From positions 1,240,001 through 1,304,000 of the forward strand of contig JAHBBC010000010.1 of assembly GCA_019915015.1 (NCBI GenBank): a stretch of 64,000 bases of DNA, in the 5' to 3' direction. Position numbers and translations under genes: made by a program. Origin of the DNA: Auriscalpium vulgare (taxonomy: Eukaryota > Basidiomycota > Agaricomycetes > Russulales > Auriscalpiaceae). This document shows positions 34,101-45,067 of the stretch, in pieces. Position 1 is the first letter of the stretch; each line of letters opens with the position of its first letter. Under the pieces are notes generated by a model, which was given only the letters and a program-made list of their open reading frames with translations, ran no database searches and was not told where the DNA came from.

Positions 34101-37100
34101 CAGCTGACTTTACAGACCCATCAAACAGAGGCTCAGTATCAATATCCATTGGAATGCTGCCCTTGCGTTCAAGCCAACCAGTCTCATGCATCACCTTTTC
34201 AATCTGAGTCATCTGGGTCAATCGATTCAAAGTCTTTTTCCCAATCACCTGCCACTGACTTTCCAAGGCCTGTGCTAATTCTGTAAGATCTATTCCATTA
34301 GTATCACCGTCATCTTCAACAGTCTGATCCAAATGTTCAAAGATCTGATTAAATATCTTACCTGTCATATCTCCCTCTGCATTACCTGCTTTGCGCTTAG
34401 CAGCATAATCATCTCGAGCATCATTGCATTCATATTTGATCTGCATGAAGTCCATGATGCGCCTTTGGTTGTCAGAAAATCCATGACTCTCAAATGTGCT
34501 TTGCCATGTATCTCCACTATCTTTCAAGTCTTGTGGGACACGCCAAGGTTTGAATAGAGTCAGCATAGTCGAACAGTACTCCTCAATATTGCCTTGATCG
34601 TGTCTTGGAAGAGATCCACCCAAGAAATTTGGCACTTTTGATTTATCTTCTTTGCACACCCTAACTTCATGTGTGCCATGTTGGGGATGAGTAGGGATAA
34701 ATTGATAAGACTGTGTCTGACGGGGTTTCTTATTCTGTTTGGAACCATTTGGAGTGTAATTTGAGTCAGGGTCTTCTTCTGCAAGATGAAGTCCTTCCAC
34801 ATCTGAGTCTGTGGTGTAGACAGATGCCTTGTCATCATTGTCTTCAAATTCTGAGTCAGATTCTGTATCTGCATCCCTTTTGTCTGCTTTGACTTTACCA
34901 GGTTTCGCTCTAGATTTACGTTTGAGTGTTTTAGTACATGTTCGAATCCAGTCATAGACATTCATATGTATCAACTCTTTTGGCCGACATGTATAGTCCA
35001 TAATAGCACTTTGCCCAACTATGAATCCTTTGATATTCTTGACAACTACTGTAGCATCTGGTGCATTGTCAGAGTCGTCATTTGGGGACCAAAAGCGTAA
35101 GACCTCATTGATATAGTTCTTCCAATAGAGCTTGGCAAACAAATGCATTGTATAGTGGTCAGGATGTCCTAATAAATATAAGGATGCCATTGGCCCTCCA
35201 ATCTCTAGACGCACATTCATATTGTTGACAATTTGCACCATGACTTTCTTTGCTTTCTGTAAACTAGTCAAGCTCTCATCTTCAAGTGTAGCATTCCTTT
35301 CAAATACAGTGCGAACGGCATCAAACATGACATGTGTTTTCAGAGGTGTTTTTGTAATGTAGTCAGTAATATATGCAATAATTGACTTTATTGCTGTGCC
35401 TGATAACAAGCTTGTAACATCTGAGTTGCACCGAAGTACATAAGTGAGAACATACGAAAATGTATTGAGCCATGCTTCATTTTGGCGCATATTGATGCTG
35501 CCTGTCTCAGAATCAACTGTGGTTGTAGGATTTGTATCTCGCGGAAATCTGGACTTACATGTTTCATGTTTTGGATCAGTGCACCCAGTGTGATGTTTGT
35601 GCTTGTTGAGACGAAAGAGGAGGTCATCAACAGTAGATTCAAATTCTCTTTGCCACTGAATATAGGGCTCACAATTCATACAAGTGTCATTACTCTCGTC
35701 TTTGTGATGTTTACACAATTTGGGTGGACATTTAGGCAACACTAGAGATGGCTTAATATAATCATGTTCCTTTTCAGCTTCCTTAAGTGCTTCTTCAACA
35801 TGATCCATAGATCCTGTCAAGAATTCACCTGCATGTGCACTCTCAAGATATGCTATCATCTCCCGCTGGAAGTCTGAATTCCGATCAAGAAGTTTATTAC
35901 GTATCTCTTGGGGAGTAAGAACACCTTTGATCCATAGTAACATATGCAAATGTAATGTTAGACGCCCTTGTTGCTCGACAGTGCCATAATAGCCCGCAGT
36001 GTCACCATAAAGACCTGAATGCTTTGAGCCAACACCCAAAACATGTTTGATGAACAAGTCAACCATGAGTTTGAAGAACTTGGCACCTGCAACAGGGTTA
36101 TTTGCTATCAATCGTACCCTCTCATCCTGCTCATAAAATGTAGGAAATATAGCTGATTGCTGGCCAGCATAGTATAGTGCAATAGGGTGATTAACATCAG
36201 ATGGTGCAAAGGTAATAAACCAAGATGGGGCTCCAAGGTAAGAAATCAAAGACCATATCTCACTACGCATATTCTTCTTGCTTGCCTTTGACCCTGGTAC
36301 ACCTGCAGCAACAAAATCAAGATCATTTAATATCTGATAACATGCACTCTCAGCATCAGTGGATGCCTTTACATGTTCACCTTTTGCCAGACGTTCAATC
36401 AGCTCTGTAAGAACACCAACGTCAACCTTTGCAAGTCGATCTGCGATGCGACCAAAATTGGCTTGTTTTGCCATAAGGTATCCTCCCAATGCACTGCTCT
36501 TGACTTGCTGATGATTTAAAGCAACTAGAGGAAACATTGGTTCTAATTGGAAACGTTTGTCATGGTATAAAAGCAAGTGGCGCAACCGTCTTTTATCGCT
36601 CATACCTTTGATACCATTATCATTTCCGACACCACCAAGGCCATATGGGAACAACCAAGGGAAGATCTGTGGATAAAGCTGAGGATTGTCATAGGTAGAC
36701 ATAGGGGTATTGGACTGCCCAATTCCAAGAGCCTTACCTCCATTAATAAGATGCTGCATAGCTTGTGCCTTCAGCTGCTCTGTAGACATCCTTTCAATTT
36801 CCTTTCCGGTCAGGGCATGTACTGTGAACGGACAAGCACCATCTGTAGTAGCCACATCATCATCTATATTAACAGATTTATTTTCACCTGTTCCTCCATC
36901 TGCGGATAACTTATACTCTGTCACAATAGGTACACCTTCTTCCTCATACTCAGCAAGATTGGTATAGGAAATTTCAAGGTCTCGATAATCAATATGATTG
37001 CATTTGAGCCACTCGAGAGCAGATGCAACTTTATTTCTCCGCACAAGTAGAGGGGTCCGTCTAAGGTCTTTGTCTGTTGGTTTTGTCTGACCAATATATA

Positions 37101-37995
37101 CAAAGCCTATAATTTCATTCACATCCTCCCGCTTGGGTGGCAAAGCTGCATATACCCTAGGAGTTGGTGTAGAAAAGAAAACAGCATTAGCACTCATCTT
37201 GTGCATCCCAGATGACATTACGCGAACTACACATCGGTTGTGACAGACACGAGAAATCAGCATTTTTTCTGCCCATGAAAGTCCTTGCAGTACTGAGGGG
37301 ATATCTCCCAACCAATTGCCATTAGCTAGCGCGGTCACCGGGACAGTGGCCTTTTTCACACAACGAAGACAATCCTTACATATGAGACCAGAGTCGTGTA
37401 GAAGGGGACCTTCCAAAGGCAAGATGGAGTCATCAACTGATGAACGCGCCTGGCGAGCTATATAAGTATTTTCTGTTTTTAGGATATCCATATTGAAGCT
37501 ATCTGCTGTGAATGAGGTCAAGTCAATTTGTCGATAAATAGTGGCGCATACCGCGCAAGCACTTTCAGATATTAGTTCAGGATTCAAACTCACACAATAG
37601 TTAGATATAATCTGGTGGATGAGGGATCTAGATGGTGGCTTTGGAGGAAAAATTGGAGTATTCATAGTGTCTTTCACTGTCTGCCGATATTTTTGAACTC
37701 GCCCAGTGCTAGTACTCTTCTCATGTGGCATATAAATGGTAAAGAAAGTGATGTGATCTGCACATTCTTTGGTGTGTACATGGTCTTGCAATCGTGCGCG
37801 AAGAGTGCTCACAGGGATGGATGTTGCGCCAGGTATGTCATGCAATCTGCAGAGCTCAACTAGTTTTTCACGTGTTAGCTGCAGGAGCATATCAAGGGGC
37901 ACTCGAGCTTTAGTGTATACATGATCATCAGGGGCTGCAGCAGTACTAGGTCTATGGGAGACAAATGTGAACAATTCTGTACTTGCAGGTACCAT
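31138..37995 (-). CDS. Helitron-type Rep/Pif1-helicase protein with C-terminal C19-like peptidase
   Basis: A single uninterrupted frame of 2,285 aa from ATG 37995. Order: SAP-like start (LTREKLVELCRLHDIPG, about residues 37-55); a region with ICKDCLRC and ALANGNWLGDIPSVLQGLS resembling the DUF6570 domain; Helitron-like N domain with HUH motif LTLHLHMLLW (about 680) and double-Tyr motif YITDYITK (about 875); an acidic linker; and a Pif1-type helicase with Walker A GGMGGTGKSQ (about 1403) and Walker B VFLDEISMVD. The last 270 residues look like a ubiquitin-protease fold: LSCAYDSTF (Cys near 2038), two zinc pairs CVRC and CSIC, and YHGGFHFTARVFD with WYHDGM (His near 2237). Rep nicks and ligates ssDNA in rolling-circle transposition; the peptidase role is unknown. 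Strongly AT-rich next to GC-rich DNA. Helitron ends (5' TC, 3' CTRR hairpin) were not located. Confidence 0.9.
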   Translation of the reverse strand: MVPASTELFTFVSHRPSTAAAPDDHVYTKARVPLDMLLQLTREKLVELCRLHDIPGATSIPVSTLRARLQDHVHTKECADHITFFTIYMPHEKSTSTGRVQKYRQTVKDTMNTPIFPPKPPSRSLIHQIISNYCVSLNPELISESACAVCATIYRQIDLTSFTADSFNMDILKTENTYIARQARSSVDDSILPLEGPLLHDSGLICKDCLRCVKKATVPVTALANGNWLGDIPSVLQGLSWAEKMLISRVCHNRCVVRVMSSGMHKMSANAVFFSTPTPRVYAALPPKREDVNEIIGFVYIGQTKPTDKDLRRTPLLVRRNKVASALEWLKCNHIDYRDLEISYTNLAEYEEEGVPIVTEYKLSADGGTGENKSVNIDDDVATTDGACPFTVHALTGKEIERMSTEQLKAQAMQHLINGGKALGIGQSNTPMSTYDNPQLYPQIFPWLFPYGLGGVGNDNGIKGMSDKRRLRHLLLYHDKRFQLEPMFPLVALNHQQVKSSALGGYLMAKQANFGRIADRLAKVDVGVLTELIERLAKGEHVKASTDAESACYQILNDLDFVAAGVPGSKASKKNMRSEIWSLISYLGAPSWFITFAPSDVNHPIALYYAGQQSAIFPTFYEQDERVRLIANNPVAGAKFFKLMVDLFIKHVLGVGSKHSGLYGDTAGYYGTVEQQGRLTLHLHMLLWIKGVLTPQEIRNKLLDRNSDFQREMIAYLESAHAGEFLTGSMDHVEEALKEAEKEHDYIKPSLVLPKCPPKLCKHHKDESNDTCMNCEPYIQWQREFESTVDDLLFRLNKHKHHTGCTDPKHETCKSRFPRDTNPTTTVDSETGSINMRQNEAWLNTFSYVLTYVLRCNSDVTSLLSGTAIKSIIAYITDYITKTPLKTHVMFDAVRTVFERNATLEDESLTSLQKAKKVMVQIVNNMNVRLEIGGPMASLYLLGHPDHYTMHLFAKLYWKNYINEVLRFWSPNDDSDNAPDATVVVKNIKGFIVGQSAIMDYTCRPKELIHMNVYDWIRTCTKTLKRKSRAKPGKVKADKRDADTESDSEFEDNDDKASVYTTDSDVEGLHLAEEDPDSNYTPNGSKQNKKPRQTQSYQFIPTHPQHGTHEVRVCKEDKSKVPNFLGGSLPRHDQGNIEEYCSTMLTLFKPWRVPQDLKDSGDTWQSTFESHGFSDNQRRIMDFMQIKYECNDARDDYAAKRKAGNAEGDMTGKIFNQIFEHLDQTVEDDGDTNGIDLTELAQALESQWQVIGKKTLNRLTQMTQIEKVMHETGWLERKGSIPMDIDTEPLFDGSVKSAAHWKTVLTLEKQKVIDGRAEQASAASATNSAQGQKEDLENTVRLVDLAYLTEAHIAGTAEQREIVTKTAQLFTLNTEQKRAFRIVSNHVLDPAAEQLKMYLGGMGGTGKSQVIKALKHFFKEMKQEYKFLVLAPTGAAAALVSGSTYHSVLGINGFGTQQSWMALNEVHERIKHVQYVFLDEISMVDCESLYNISAQMCLAMQVHDTAYGGKNMVFAGDFAQLPPPSTSPALYSRTPDAVLHTTNSHKVQKSIMGKATWHQSTHVVILRQNMRQKTQTPEDAKFRTALENMRYRACTDADIALLRTRIAGRGEDQPHIWDPEFRYVSVITGLNSHRDRLNEMNSRQFAEDHHQHLTHFYSIDKWRTNMDSEKKPGHKRKNADIVDPLRTSNAIALVPQQILWNLPHAVTDHHPGILSLCKGMHIMIKKNEATELGVTNGAEGTVVGWRAKDIAHDKQALETVFVHLSNPAQDIQLPSLSQNVVPVSQQKQDLVCEMPDDTPWRISREQVPVIPNFAMTDFASQGRTRKYNVVDLHNCRTHQSYYTALSRGSSLQGTLIVQGFFPHKIQGGLSGWDRQNFRELEILDHITTLRYMSKLPEGINAKTRTALIRQYQEYRSNSGKPLTPKHMHNAISWSAKEPMDKVTVLPDLEWTLLKKPPAHAKIKLPLSDRANTVSITTTPKVSTQNKHIQEAVDTGVVKDTTVAPDKPSKRRKTATASAATVHKVKIKGLRWDKKTLSCAYDSTFTILRNVFAVESSTWNTHILGKNQHLDLMNDLWSHPVKGRTAEAERDLVRTSIRNMDPREFPNNAVDGTDIRSMCMELFKNDKGSVVIETSCVRCHRLDKQHVQPAALWDPCYSGATNTNEFMNTHYRQSDDLCSICRDHLTIVTKFIGELPPVLMLSISKHNVILSKSIHIVEDHATRVYRLAGIIYHGGFHFTARVFDLQDQTWYHDGMTTKTKFNHEGPRESINVYEAEGRTAALALYI

Positions 37996-38503
37996 TTGAG
38001 CTTCAATAATGTAAGTATTTAATTCTGCTCCAGTCCACGTAACGACTTTACGACCACCGCCTACCTGGGATACTACATGGTGCTCCGAGCGGCCGCAATC
38101 ACTAGATGCTCACCCGGATATATACCATATAGCTAAAGTGAAAACAGTGACCGGAAGTGTCAAGGCAATTTGCATTGCATTCGCAGATGTATCTCTCAAA
38201 TGTGCAACTATTTGTCTATGATGTAGCGGGCATAATTTATAAGTTGCTAACACTTTGCACATCATTTTATATATCGTCACTTTGGACATCACTTTATTTA
38301 TTGTCGCTTTCAACATCACTTCATTTATTGTCGCTTTCGACATCCATTTGGATATTGTCACTTTGGACGATGCCGCTTTGGGCAAGGTTGTCCCTTTGGA
38401 CGATGCCACTTTGGGCATACAATGATATGCAGCGTAAGCACCTGGCATGCCGTGTTGTCATTTAGCCGTGGAAGGAATATAATGAGAATGAGCCAAGACG
38501 TAC
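37996..38503. other. sequence upstream of the Helitron-type gene, with degenerate 24-bp repeats
   Basis: Between about 38255 and 38420 there are imperfect repeats of gtcactttggacatc / gtcgctttcgacatc, and then gacgatgcc.ctttgggca. A minus-strand frame runs through them (PKVASSKGTTLPKAASSKVT), but this looks like a by-product of the repeat. Composition changes from AT-rich to GC-rich at about 38030-38100. Confidence 0.6.
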
Positions 38504-38880
38504 CACGAGATGTGTCAAGTTGTCCGGCGCAAGCGTGATGTTCGTCACTGCGGCCGCGGCGAAGAGTGCACCAGACCCGACGATGGCGAGCATGGACACC
38601 ATATAGCGGATCCCGACCTGCCCCCACGACGAGATGGACCGGACTTTGCAGCCCATCCACCGAAGCCCGCCCGTACGTGCGGCAGTCACGGAGAAGTTGA
38701 CCGCAAGGTTGAGCACCCAACGCACAGGCCCGATGGCGCTGAGTGTGACGATGTAGATGTGCGCGCTCGGCCAGCGGACGAGAACGTTTGCGGTGTACGC
38801 GAGGCCTAGATATGCCCGTCAGTTGTTATCTAGAAGGCGATGGTAGAGTACGGACCTATGCGGGCGAGCTCGACGATGAT
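38504..38880 (-). pseudogene. captured fragment of a multi-pass membrane-protein gene
   Basis: Two exons keep their splice sites: 38880-38856 (IIVELARIG), an intron, and 38803-38504 (LAYTANVLVRWPSAHIYIVT, then GPVRWVLNLAVNFSVTAART, WGQVGIRYMVSMLAIVGSGA, LFAAAAVTNITLAPDNLTHL). An acceptor (cttacag) lies before the first exon and a donor (gtacgt) after the second, but no other exons exist nearby. At least three hydrophobic helices are seen. GC-rich coding with introns retained and no gene ends is what genomic capture by a Helitron would leave. The parent gene is not recognised. Confidence 0.65.
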
Positions 38881-41800
38881 CTGTAAGATCATTAGCAGAG
38901 ACGCAGATGTAGGCCGACAATAGACCTACTGGTGCAACACAGATCTTCCTGTTGCAGTGCCATACAATGTACAGAAGCAAAATCTAGTGATTCTGTTACT
39001 GGCTGCAACAACAGGAATGGAGCTAGATCTCGTACCAGGACGATATCTCGCAAGAAAACCTTTGTGTGTGCAATTGTTGGGAACGCGCGTTATGCATAAG
39101 AAGTTGGATCACATACTGTTGTGACAGTCTTGGAAACTGCAATATGGTATAGAGCCATGTGGACTGAGGACATTGTGTCCGGTGGCAGGGATGCTTGTGC
39201 GCACGCGTTGGGGGCTGAAAGTGACTGATTTGCGTCGCTGGCACAGTCGCCAATGCCTACAGCACAGGTGCCTGATTAGATCAGCCAACGTCCGCCTCGC
39301 CCGGAGACAGTGAAGACCTTGTGCCGACAATGTTCACGCATTGATTGGATTACTATAGTATATTGTACACGCTATACATATATTGTGGACACACAGAATA
39401 GGCTACATAGTGTGCTACGCGACAGTGCTACACAACAGGAAACGGCGGCGGCGGCACATGCGACGGTGGCGGCGTCGGCGGCACATGCGACGGTGGCGGC
39501 GTCAGCGCGGCGGCGCCGTGGGAGCGTGGGTTGTGAATGTGTTGATGAGGAGGGAGGCAGTAGCGTCAGCAGGGTGCGAGCGGGGCGGCGGCGGCGGCAA
39601 GAGTGAGGTGGGTGAGGTCGGCGTGCGCGGCATTGTCGATCAAAGGCCGGGGACCGCGTAGCGAGGGCGATGATTCTGCTTGCGGGGTGAGCGGACAGGG
39701 GGATGAGGGCGCTGGACAGTGGCGGGATGGCATGGGGGGTGTCCGCGTGTGACGTGGCACTGTGTGTGCAGACGTCGTGGTATGCGGGGGCGAGGGACAG
39801 CGGTGGTTGGCGTGCGAGAACGGTGAGGGGGTGTCTCCACGCAAGGATGGGTCGTGTCGGCGGGGGAGCTGGCGGCTGCGCGCAAGAACGGCTGGCGACG
39901 GGCGACGGTAGTTGGCGGCGGGTGACCGACCGCAGGCGAGAGCATGGGATAGCTAATGGGTTGCATTAACGAGGATGTGTGATGCCGGACAACTACTCAC
40001 CAATTGAGCCTCCAGGGCTACTCCCCGTGTTGCCACACTCCCATCTCCGACTTCTTCGCGACTCGCGCGTGCGCCGCGGAGCGCAGTGACGTGGCGCAAC
40101 GCATGTTGATGCGATGGCACTTGTGGAGCGGGTGCACGGGTCCTTGACGCGCTGGCACTTGTTCATCGAGTGCGTGGGTGCTTGGGTGCCGGAACCAAAC
40201 GTAGGCTGGATGTGGGTGGGAGGGACAGGGAGGAACGTGAAGAGGTGGTGTGGGGGGCCTGAGGGACGTGGCTGGAGGGCGCGCAGGCGACGCGCGTCGA
40301 GTGTGACATGTGACTGACGCATGCGACCGTCACAGTCACTTGCTGCCCGCAGACCCGATACTTAGTCGATTTCGTGCAGGTCGGGGCATCTACGGCTAAC
40401 ATTTCGGATGGTCCCCGTTCAACTCATAGAACCCTAAAAACACTTATCATTCATTGAAACCATCCCGAAAGGCTATCGTTGCCAGTGCCAGTGAAAGGGA
40501 GCTGAACCGGAGGCACTGCTTACCGCACAAGCACTCGTGGACTTTGATGATTGAGCAGCCCCCAGCTTTAGCTCAGCCTCAGCTTTTTGATTGCTTACAA
40601 GCATACTTACACAAGTAGCAGATACTCAGATATATATATACAAATACTAACAGGGTACGTGACGACGACGGCGGTGGCGGCGCGATCGCAAACCGACTAT
40701 CTTGGTGAGCCGCCTCTACAGCGCCGTCCCTTCAGGCATGTGGTGCCATTTGTCCAGCGCATGTCTTGAGCGTAACCCAGGCGCGACCGTTCCACCTGCG
40801 CGCGTCCGTGGGTGCGTCTGATAAGTTGGGGCCTCAACGGCTCAACCTGCGCTGGTGCTGAAGGTGCGTCGGTATCCAGCGCGCTTGGTGTGGCGGGACA
40901 ACGTCCAGCGAAGCTGCGAGCGCGGTGCCCGCCTTGTGTCCGGCGATGTCGTGGAGCCCAGCTACCATGATCGTCCGGATGTCGCGCACATGCGAGAGCA
41001 TGCGCGGTGCGTCCAGATAATCCGACAGGACGCATTCATCCTAGAAGGTGAGCTAGGTAAGTCAAAGAGATAAGGAAACCGGTCGACAAGTACGTACACG
41101 CCACGCAGCGCGCTCGGTCAGTGGCTGGCAGCCCGCAGGCCAGGGGCGCGACATCGGCCATGCCCGCTCTTCTCAGCGCAGCCACGGCCTGCGGGAAAGA
41201 ATATTTGGCGATGCTCGCGATCTGGACGAGCGCGGGGGCGGGAGGTTGCTTGGGGGCACAGACAGAGTGTGCGCAGCGCCAAGACGCGCAGTTGGTACGC
41301 CGGATGATGACGACACAATTGGCGCGGAGGCGTGGGGCGTGAGGCATGGGCATGGGCGCGGCGGTGCTGCATGGAGGCAACGACGGTCGGGACGGGGACG
41401 GGACGGAGAAGGAGACATGGACGAAGAGGCATAATGTAAGTACACACCTGGTTGCGCGAGCTCCGGGACTGCCGTCCCGCCGTACTACCTCTTCCACCCC
41501 TTTTCCCTCTCTTCCTCCAAGCGGACGCGGACGTTGACCTGCGCGTGTACGGTGTGGCACGTCTGCCGTGCTGAAGGACCGGTTGGGGTATGCGGCGACG
41601 CGTAGAGCGCGCCTTGCATGTCTTCGTCTTTGAGAGAGGCCTGCGCAGCCAGGAGGCGCCAGGTTTGACACCTTGCAAGGCAGCGCAGGCCTGTATGAGC
41701 AATGCGCACAGCGCCCGGCGCGCGTCGATGGCCACTGTTGATTGGGGTGCCCGGCTTGCGGAGGGAGACAGCGTGGTAGCCGACAGGCGCATGGCAATTA

Positions 41801-42464
41801 CGTAATGCGCGCTGGGTGCTAACGAGAATCCTGCAGCGTCGGCATTGTCGAATGAATGACGAGGGAGTTGCGTGGCTCACCTGTATCCTATCCTAAGCAC
41901 ACCGACGCCGTTTCGGACGACTGCGCTCGACTCGCAGCGGCGGCAGGTCGCCAGGCCAACGCCAGGCCGGTGGCGTGACCGGGCCGGCGCCCGCGGGGTG
42001 TGGTGTCCGGCGCGGGCTTTTCTTGAGGGTGTTTGCAATGGAGTGCGGTCGATAGGGCGCGTGGTGTCTGCAATGGTGTCGAGACTGCGGGTTGGGTGAT
42101 GGCGAGGTGGGGAGTGGGAACGAGAATGGCCATGACGCGACCCAACACTGTTGGGTCGCACCTGTGGCTGAAGTCGCCTAGAATGGTAGATAAGATCAGA
42201 TAATAGATCGGATCTGATCGAAATAACGGAACAGACCGGGTGCGAGCATTCTGAGCGTTTCACGAATCGGCTGAAAATGTCCCATTAGTAAACGATTCGA
42301 CTTCGTACCTCAGGGAATCGTAAAAGGTTTTCAAAGCAGCTGAGTCCATGACTTGAAGCTAGGAACAAGATGCATTAGACCATGTTTTATGTCCCGGTGA
42401 AAATGTTTACTGAGGTGTAAAGTGGTCCAACTTTGTAGCCCTGAAAAATTACATGCATTTAGCT
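38881..42464. other. 3.6 kb of mostly GC-rich non-coding DNA inside the giant element
   Basis: No conserved protein was recognised on either strand. Long frames here are antisense pairs caused by GC bias. A 27-bp tandem repeat lies at 39450-39505. From about 42290 the composition turns AT-rich ahead of the next gene. Confidence 0.5.
39450..39505 (+). repeat. 27-bp tandem repeat, two copies
   Basis: The unit ggcggcacatgcgacggtgg, extended by cggcgtc, is repeated with a period of 27 (gcacatg at 39454 and 39481). Confidence 0.85.
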
Positions 42465-43341
42465 TTAAGCCTCAGATAGAGTAGTCAGAAAATTCACAGC
42501 TGAATATATTTGCTGATCTGCTTCAATATGGTTCTTCTGCCTGTTACAAAGGCGAACCAGAGATGGGAAGAAGCATTCATGATAAAATGAATAAGGGGTG
42601 ATGAGAGATATTTTGGCTCTTTCAACAGCTTCAAGATCTACTGCTGGCCACTCAGAAGCTATAGCTTGGAGGATCTTTTGAACCCCTTTTTTGTACTCCC
42701 CAGGAACCTCAGGACTTTTTTGAGTCTGCTTGGTGTTGAAGAAGGTCCTCTCAAAGGTAGGCTTAATGAGAGGGTCACCAGGAAGCTTGAATTTATTGTC
42801 CAGGGTCCTCTCCAAGACTTGCAAAGCAAATATTAGCAAAAGGCCAAGATTACATTCAAAATCAATTCTGACCTGAGTGAACCTCTGTCTCAGAAAAGTC
42901 TTCAATAGGCAACATATTCTCCTCATCTAAGAATCCAATGCTGTTTAGTCAGAATATCAAGCAGTGGAAGATACAACTGACTGCTAGATGTGTCCCCTAC
43001 TTGTATTAAGTACTGTCATGATCACTGGTGATGGAAAGCAGATCAGACCACATACCAGCCACCTCTGGTCCCTGCTGATCATAGGCCAGGAGAGCTTCAT
43101 TGTGCTCAAGATCGGGGAGAGATGGATGGTTCCAGAGAGGTGTTGCATCAGAGATGTCACCAGCCTCTTCATCTATTCCACCCGCCTCCTCCAGCCCTGT
43201 TACATCACCATTTGGGTTTGAAGCCATGTCCTGAAGAGAGAAAGAGCGCAAAGCTCGATCTAAGATCTCGTGGGCCGTGTCCAAGCTGGCTGTGCGAGCA
43301 CGTTTCATGGCAGTCGAGTCTGAGGAGGTGTGTGACACCAT
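42465..43341 (-). CDS. unknown AT-rich gene inside the giant element
   Basis: Three exons join in frame. Exon 1 from ATG 43341 encodes MVSHTSSDSTAMKRARTASL and an acidic stretch to GPEVAG. An intron starting gtatgtgg and ending ggattcttag leads to DEENMLPIEDFSETEVHS. A second intron (gtcaga...ttgcaag) leads to VLERTLDNKFKLPGDPLIKP, FERTFFNTKQTQKSPEVPGE and on to NFLTTLSEA. The protein is about 240 aa and I recognise no domain. The first third is acidic and disordered, the rest helical. Base composition resembles the Helitron-type block, so it may have come with it, although 4 kb of GC-rich DNA separates them. An in-frame ATG at MKRARTA is an alternative start. Confidence 0.6.
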
Positions 43342-43790
43342 CTGGTCACATCGTGATGTAACAGTCGTGGGTGTACGCGTGTCTTCTCACCACCACCTCT
43401 CATGCTCGTTTGCTGTTCGAATTCGTCTCAAGACGTATCATTCCCATCCTGACACCGTATCACTTGTACCTAAGTGCCAACTTGGGGCGGCCCAACGGAT
43501 TCGACACTTCGGTGGCGACCAGGGTGCTTCCCAGACTGGGTGTCAGTTATGTGTTATGCCGTCCTCGGAGTTTTCGAGAGCATTCTTGTGTGCTTCCCTA
43601 TATTATCTGCCACCTTGTCCTGCTCATAACCATGCTGCTCCCTCCTCAACCACGGAACATCCTCGATTGGCCTGCCTGACAGGTGAGTTTTATCTACAGT
43701 TTCTACGAGCTATCTCTATATTAACGGTGCTGCCTGTGATCAGCCGTACAAGCTGTCGCATTCGTAGAGCCTCAACAGCACCACCGCGCT

Positions 43791-44010
43791 CGACGACATG
43801 CCGCGTACCACCGCCACGTCACCGTCTGCGCTCAACAGCGCCAGCGCATCGCGACGTGCTCGACGACGTGCCGCGTACCACCGCCACGTCACCGTCTGCG
43901 CTCAACAGCGCCAGCGCATCGCGACGTGCTCGACGACGTGCCGCGTACCACCGCCACGTCACCGCGCTGCGCTCAACAGCGCCAGCGCATCAACATGCGC
44001 TCGACGGCGT
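43791..44010 (+). repeat. 70-bp tandem repeat, about three copies
   Basis: ccgcgtaccaccgccacgtc recurs at 43801, 43871 and 43941. The first two units are almost identical; the third diverges. Confidence 0.95.
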
Positions 44011-44400
44011 GCCGCGCGCCGGCGCCACGTCATTGCGCCCTGCCGCGCGTGCTCAAGGCGATGAGAAGGAGAAGGAGGAGGAAGGAGAGAGGAGAGGAGG
44101 AGGAGGCTGAGGAGACGAGCCCAAGGGGCTCGAGGGCCGAGGCCGGTGAGCAGGCGTCCCGCGGTAAGTTAGCTCCCCTTACCCATCCCCGCTCGCTCGT
44201 CCGCCCTCGCCGCCCCACCACCCTACCGCGCCCCCATGCCCGACACACGCGTGCAGGCTCTCCCATCACCCGTGCCCCGAGCCCGTGCATTGTGCTGAGC
44301 ACAATGTCGCGTCGCTCGCCGGCACTAGCTCGAGCCGCCAGGCCCGTGCGCCCGTCCGCTAGCGTGGACGCACAGCGGCGAGTCACGACGTGATGCCTCG

Positions 44401-44449
44401 CGCACCCCGTCGCTGCGCACCCCGTCGCTGCGCACCCCGTCGCTGCGCA
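44401..44449 (+). repeat. 15-bp tandem repeat, three copies
   Basis: cgcaccccgtcgctg starts at 44401, 44416 and 44431. Confidence 0.95.
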
Positions 44450-45067
44450 GAGCCCGGCCCCTCGTCTTCCCCGTCACAGGCCCCTGCCGCCGTGGCCACC
44501 GCGCCGCCCTCTGCACCACCGCGTCCCCATGCGTCGCCCCGACACCGGCCGGTGTACCTCCGCAGCAGCATTGCCGCGCTGACGCCGCCCCAACGCCGGT
44601 GCCAGTCCCCATGCAGTCCGCGACCGCACACCACAACCCCGCGCCGCCGTTTGCACGCGTGCCCACGCCCACGGCACCCACTCGACGTACACACTGCCCC
44701 ACCGCCGCCGGGTGCGCCCCCTTCGACACCTCGTGTGCGCCGTGGCACGGTGCCCGCGCCCTTCAAACCCGTGCGCCCGAGCCCCTCAAGCCTGTGACCG
44801 CGCCGACACACCCCGTGTCCACGCGCACCTACCCTCGCGCGCCGTCGTGCTGCCGGCCCCCGCGCTGCTACCCTGCACTGCCCGCAGCGTGCATCCCGCA
44901 GTCGCGCACGCGCACACGCTCGCCCATCACCCGTGCCCCCGAGACCGTGCATCGTGCTGGGCACGATGTCGCGTTGCTCGCCGGCACTGGCTCGAGCCAA
45001 CGCGCCCGTGCGCCCGCCCCAGCGCCAGCCAGCGCACTTGGCGTAAACGCACAGCGGTGTGCGCCGT

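Noticed and set aside
38088..38108. GCGGCCGC followed by aatcactag, reminiscent of a cloning-vector site
   Set aside because: It is a short match only; flanking sequence does not continue as vector and fits a normal genomic composition change.
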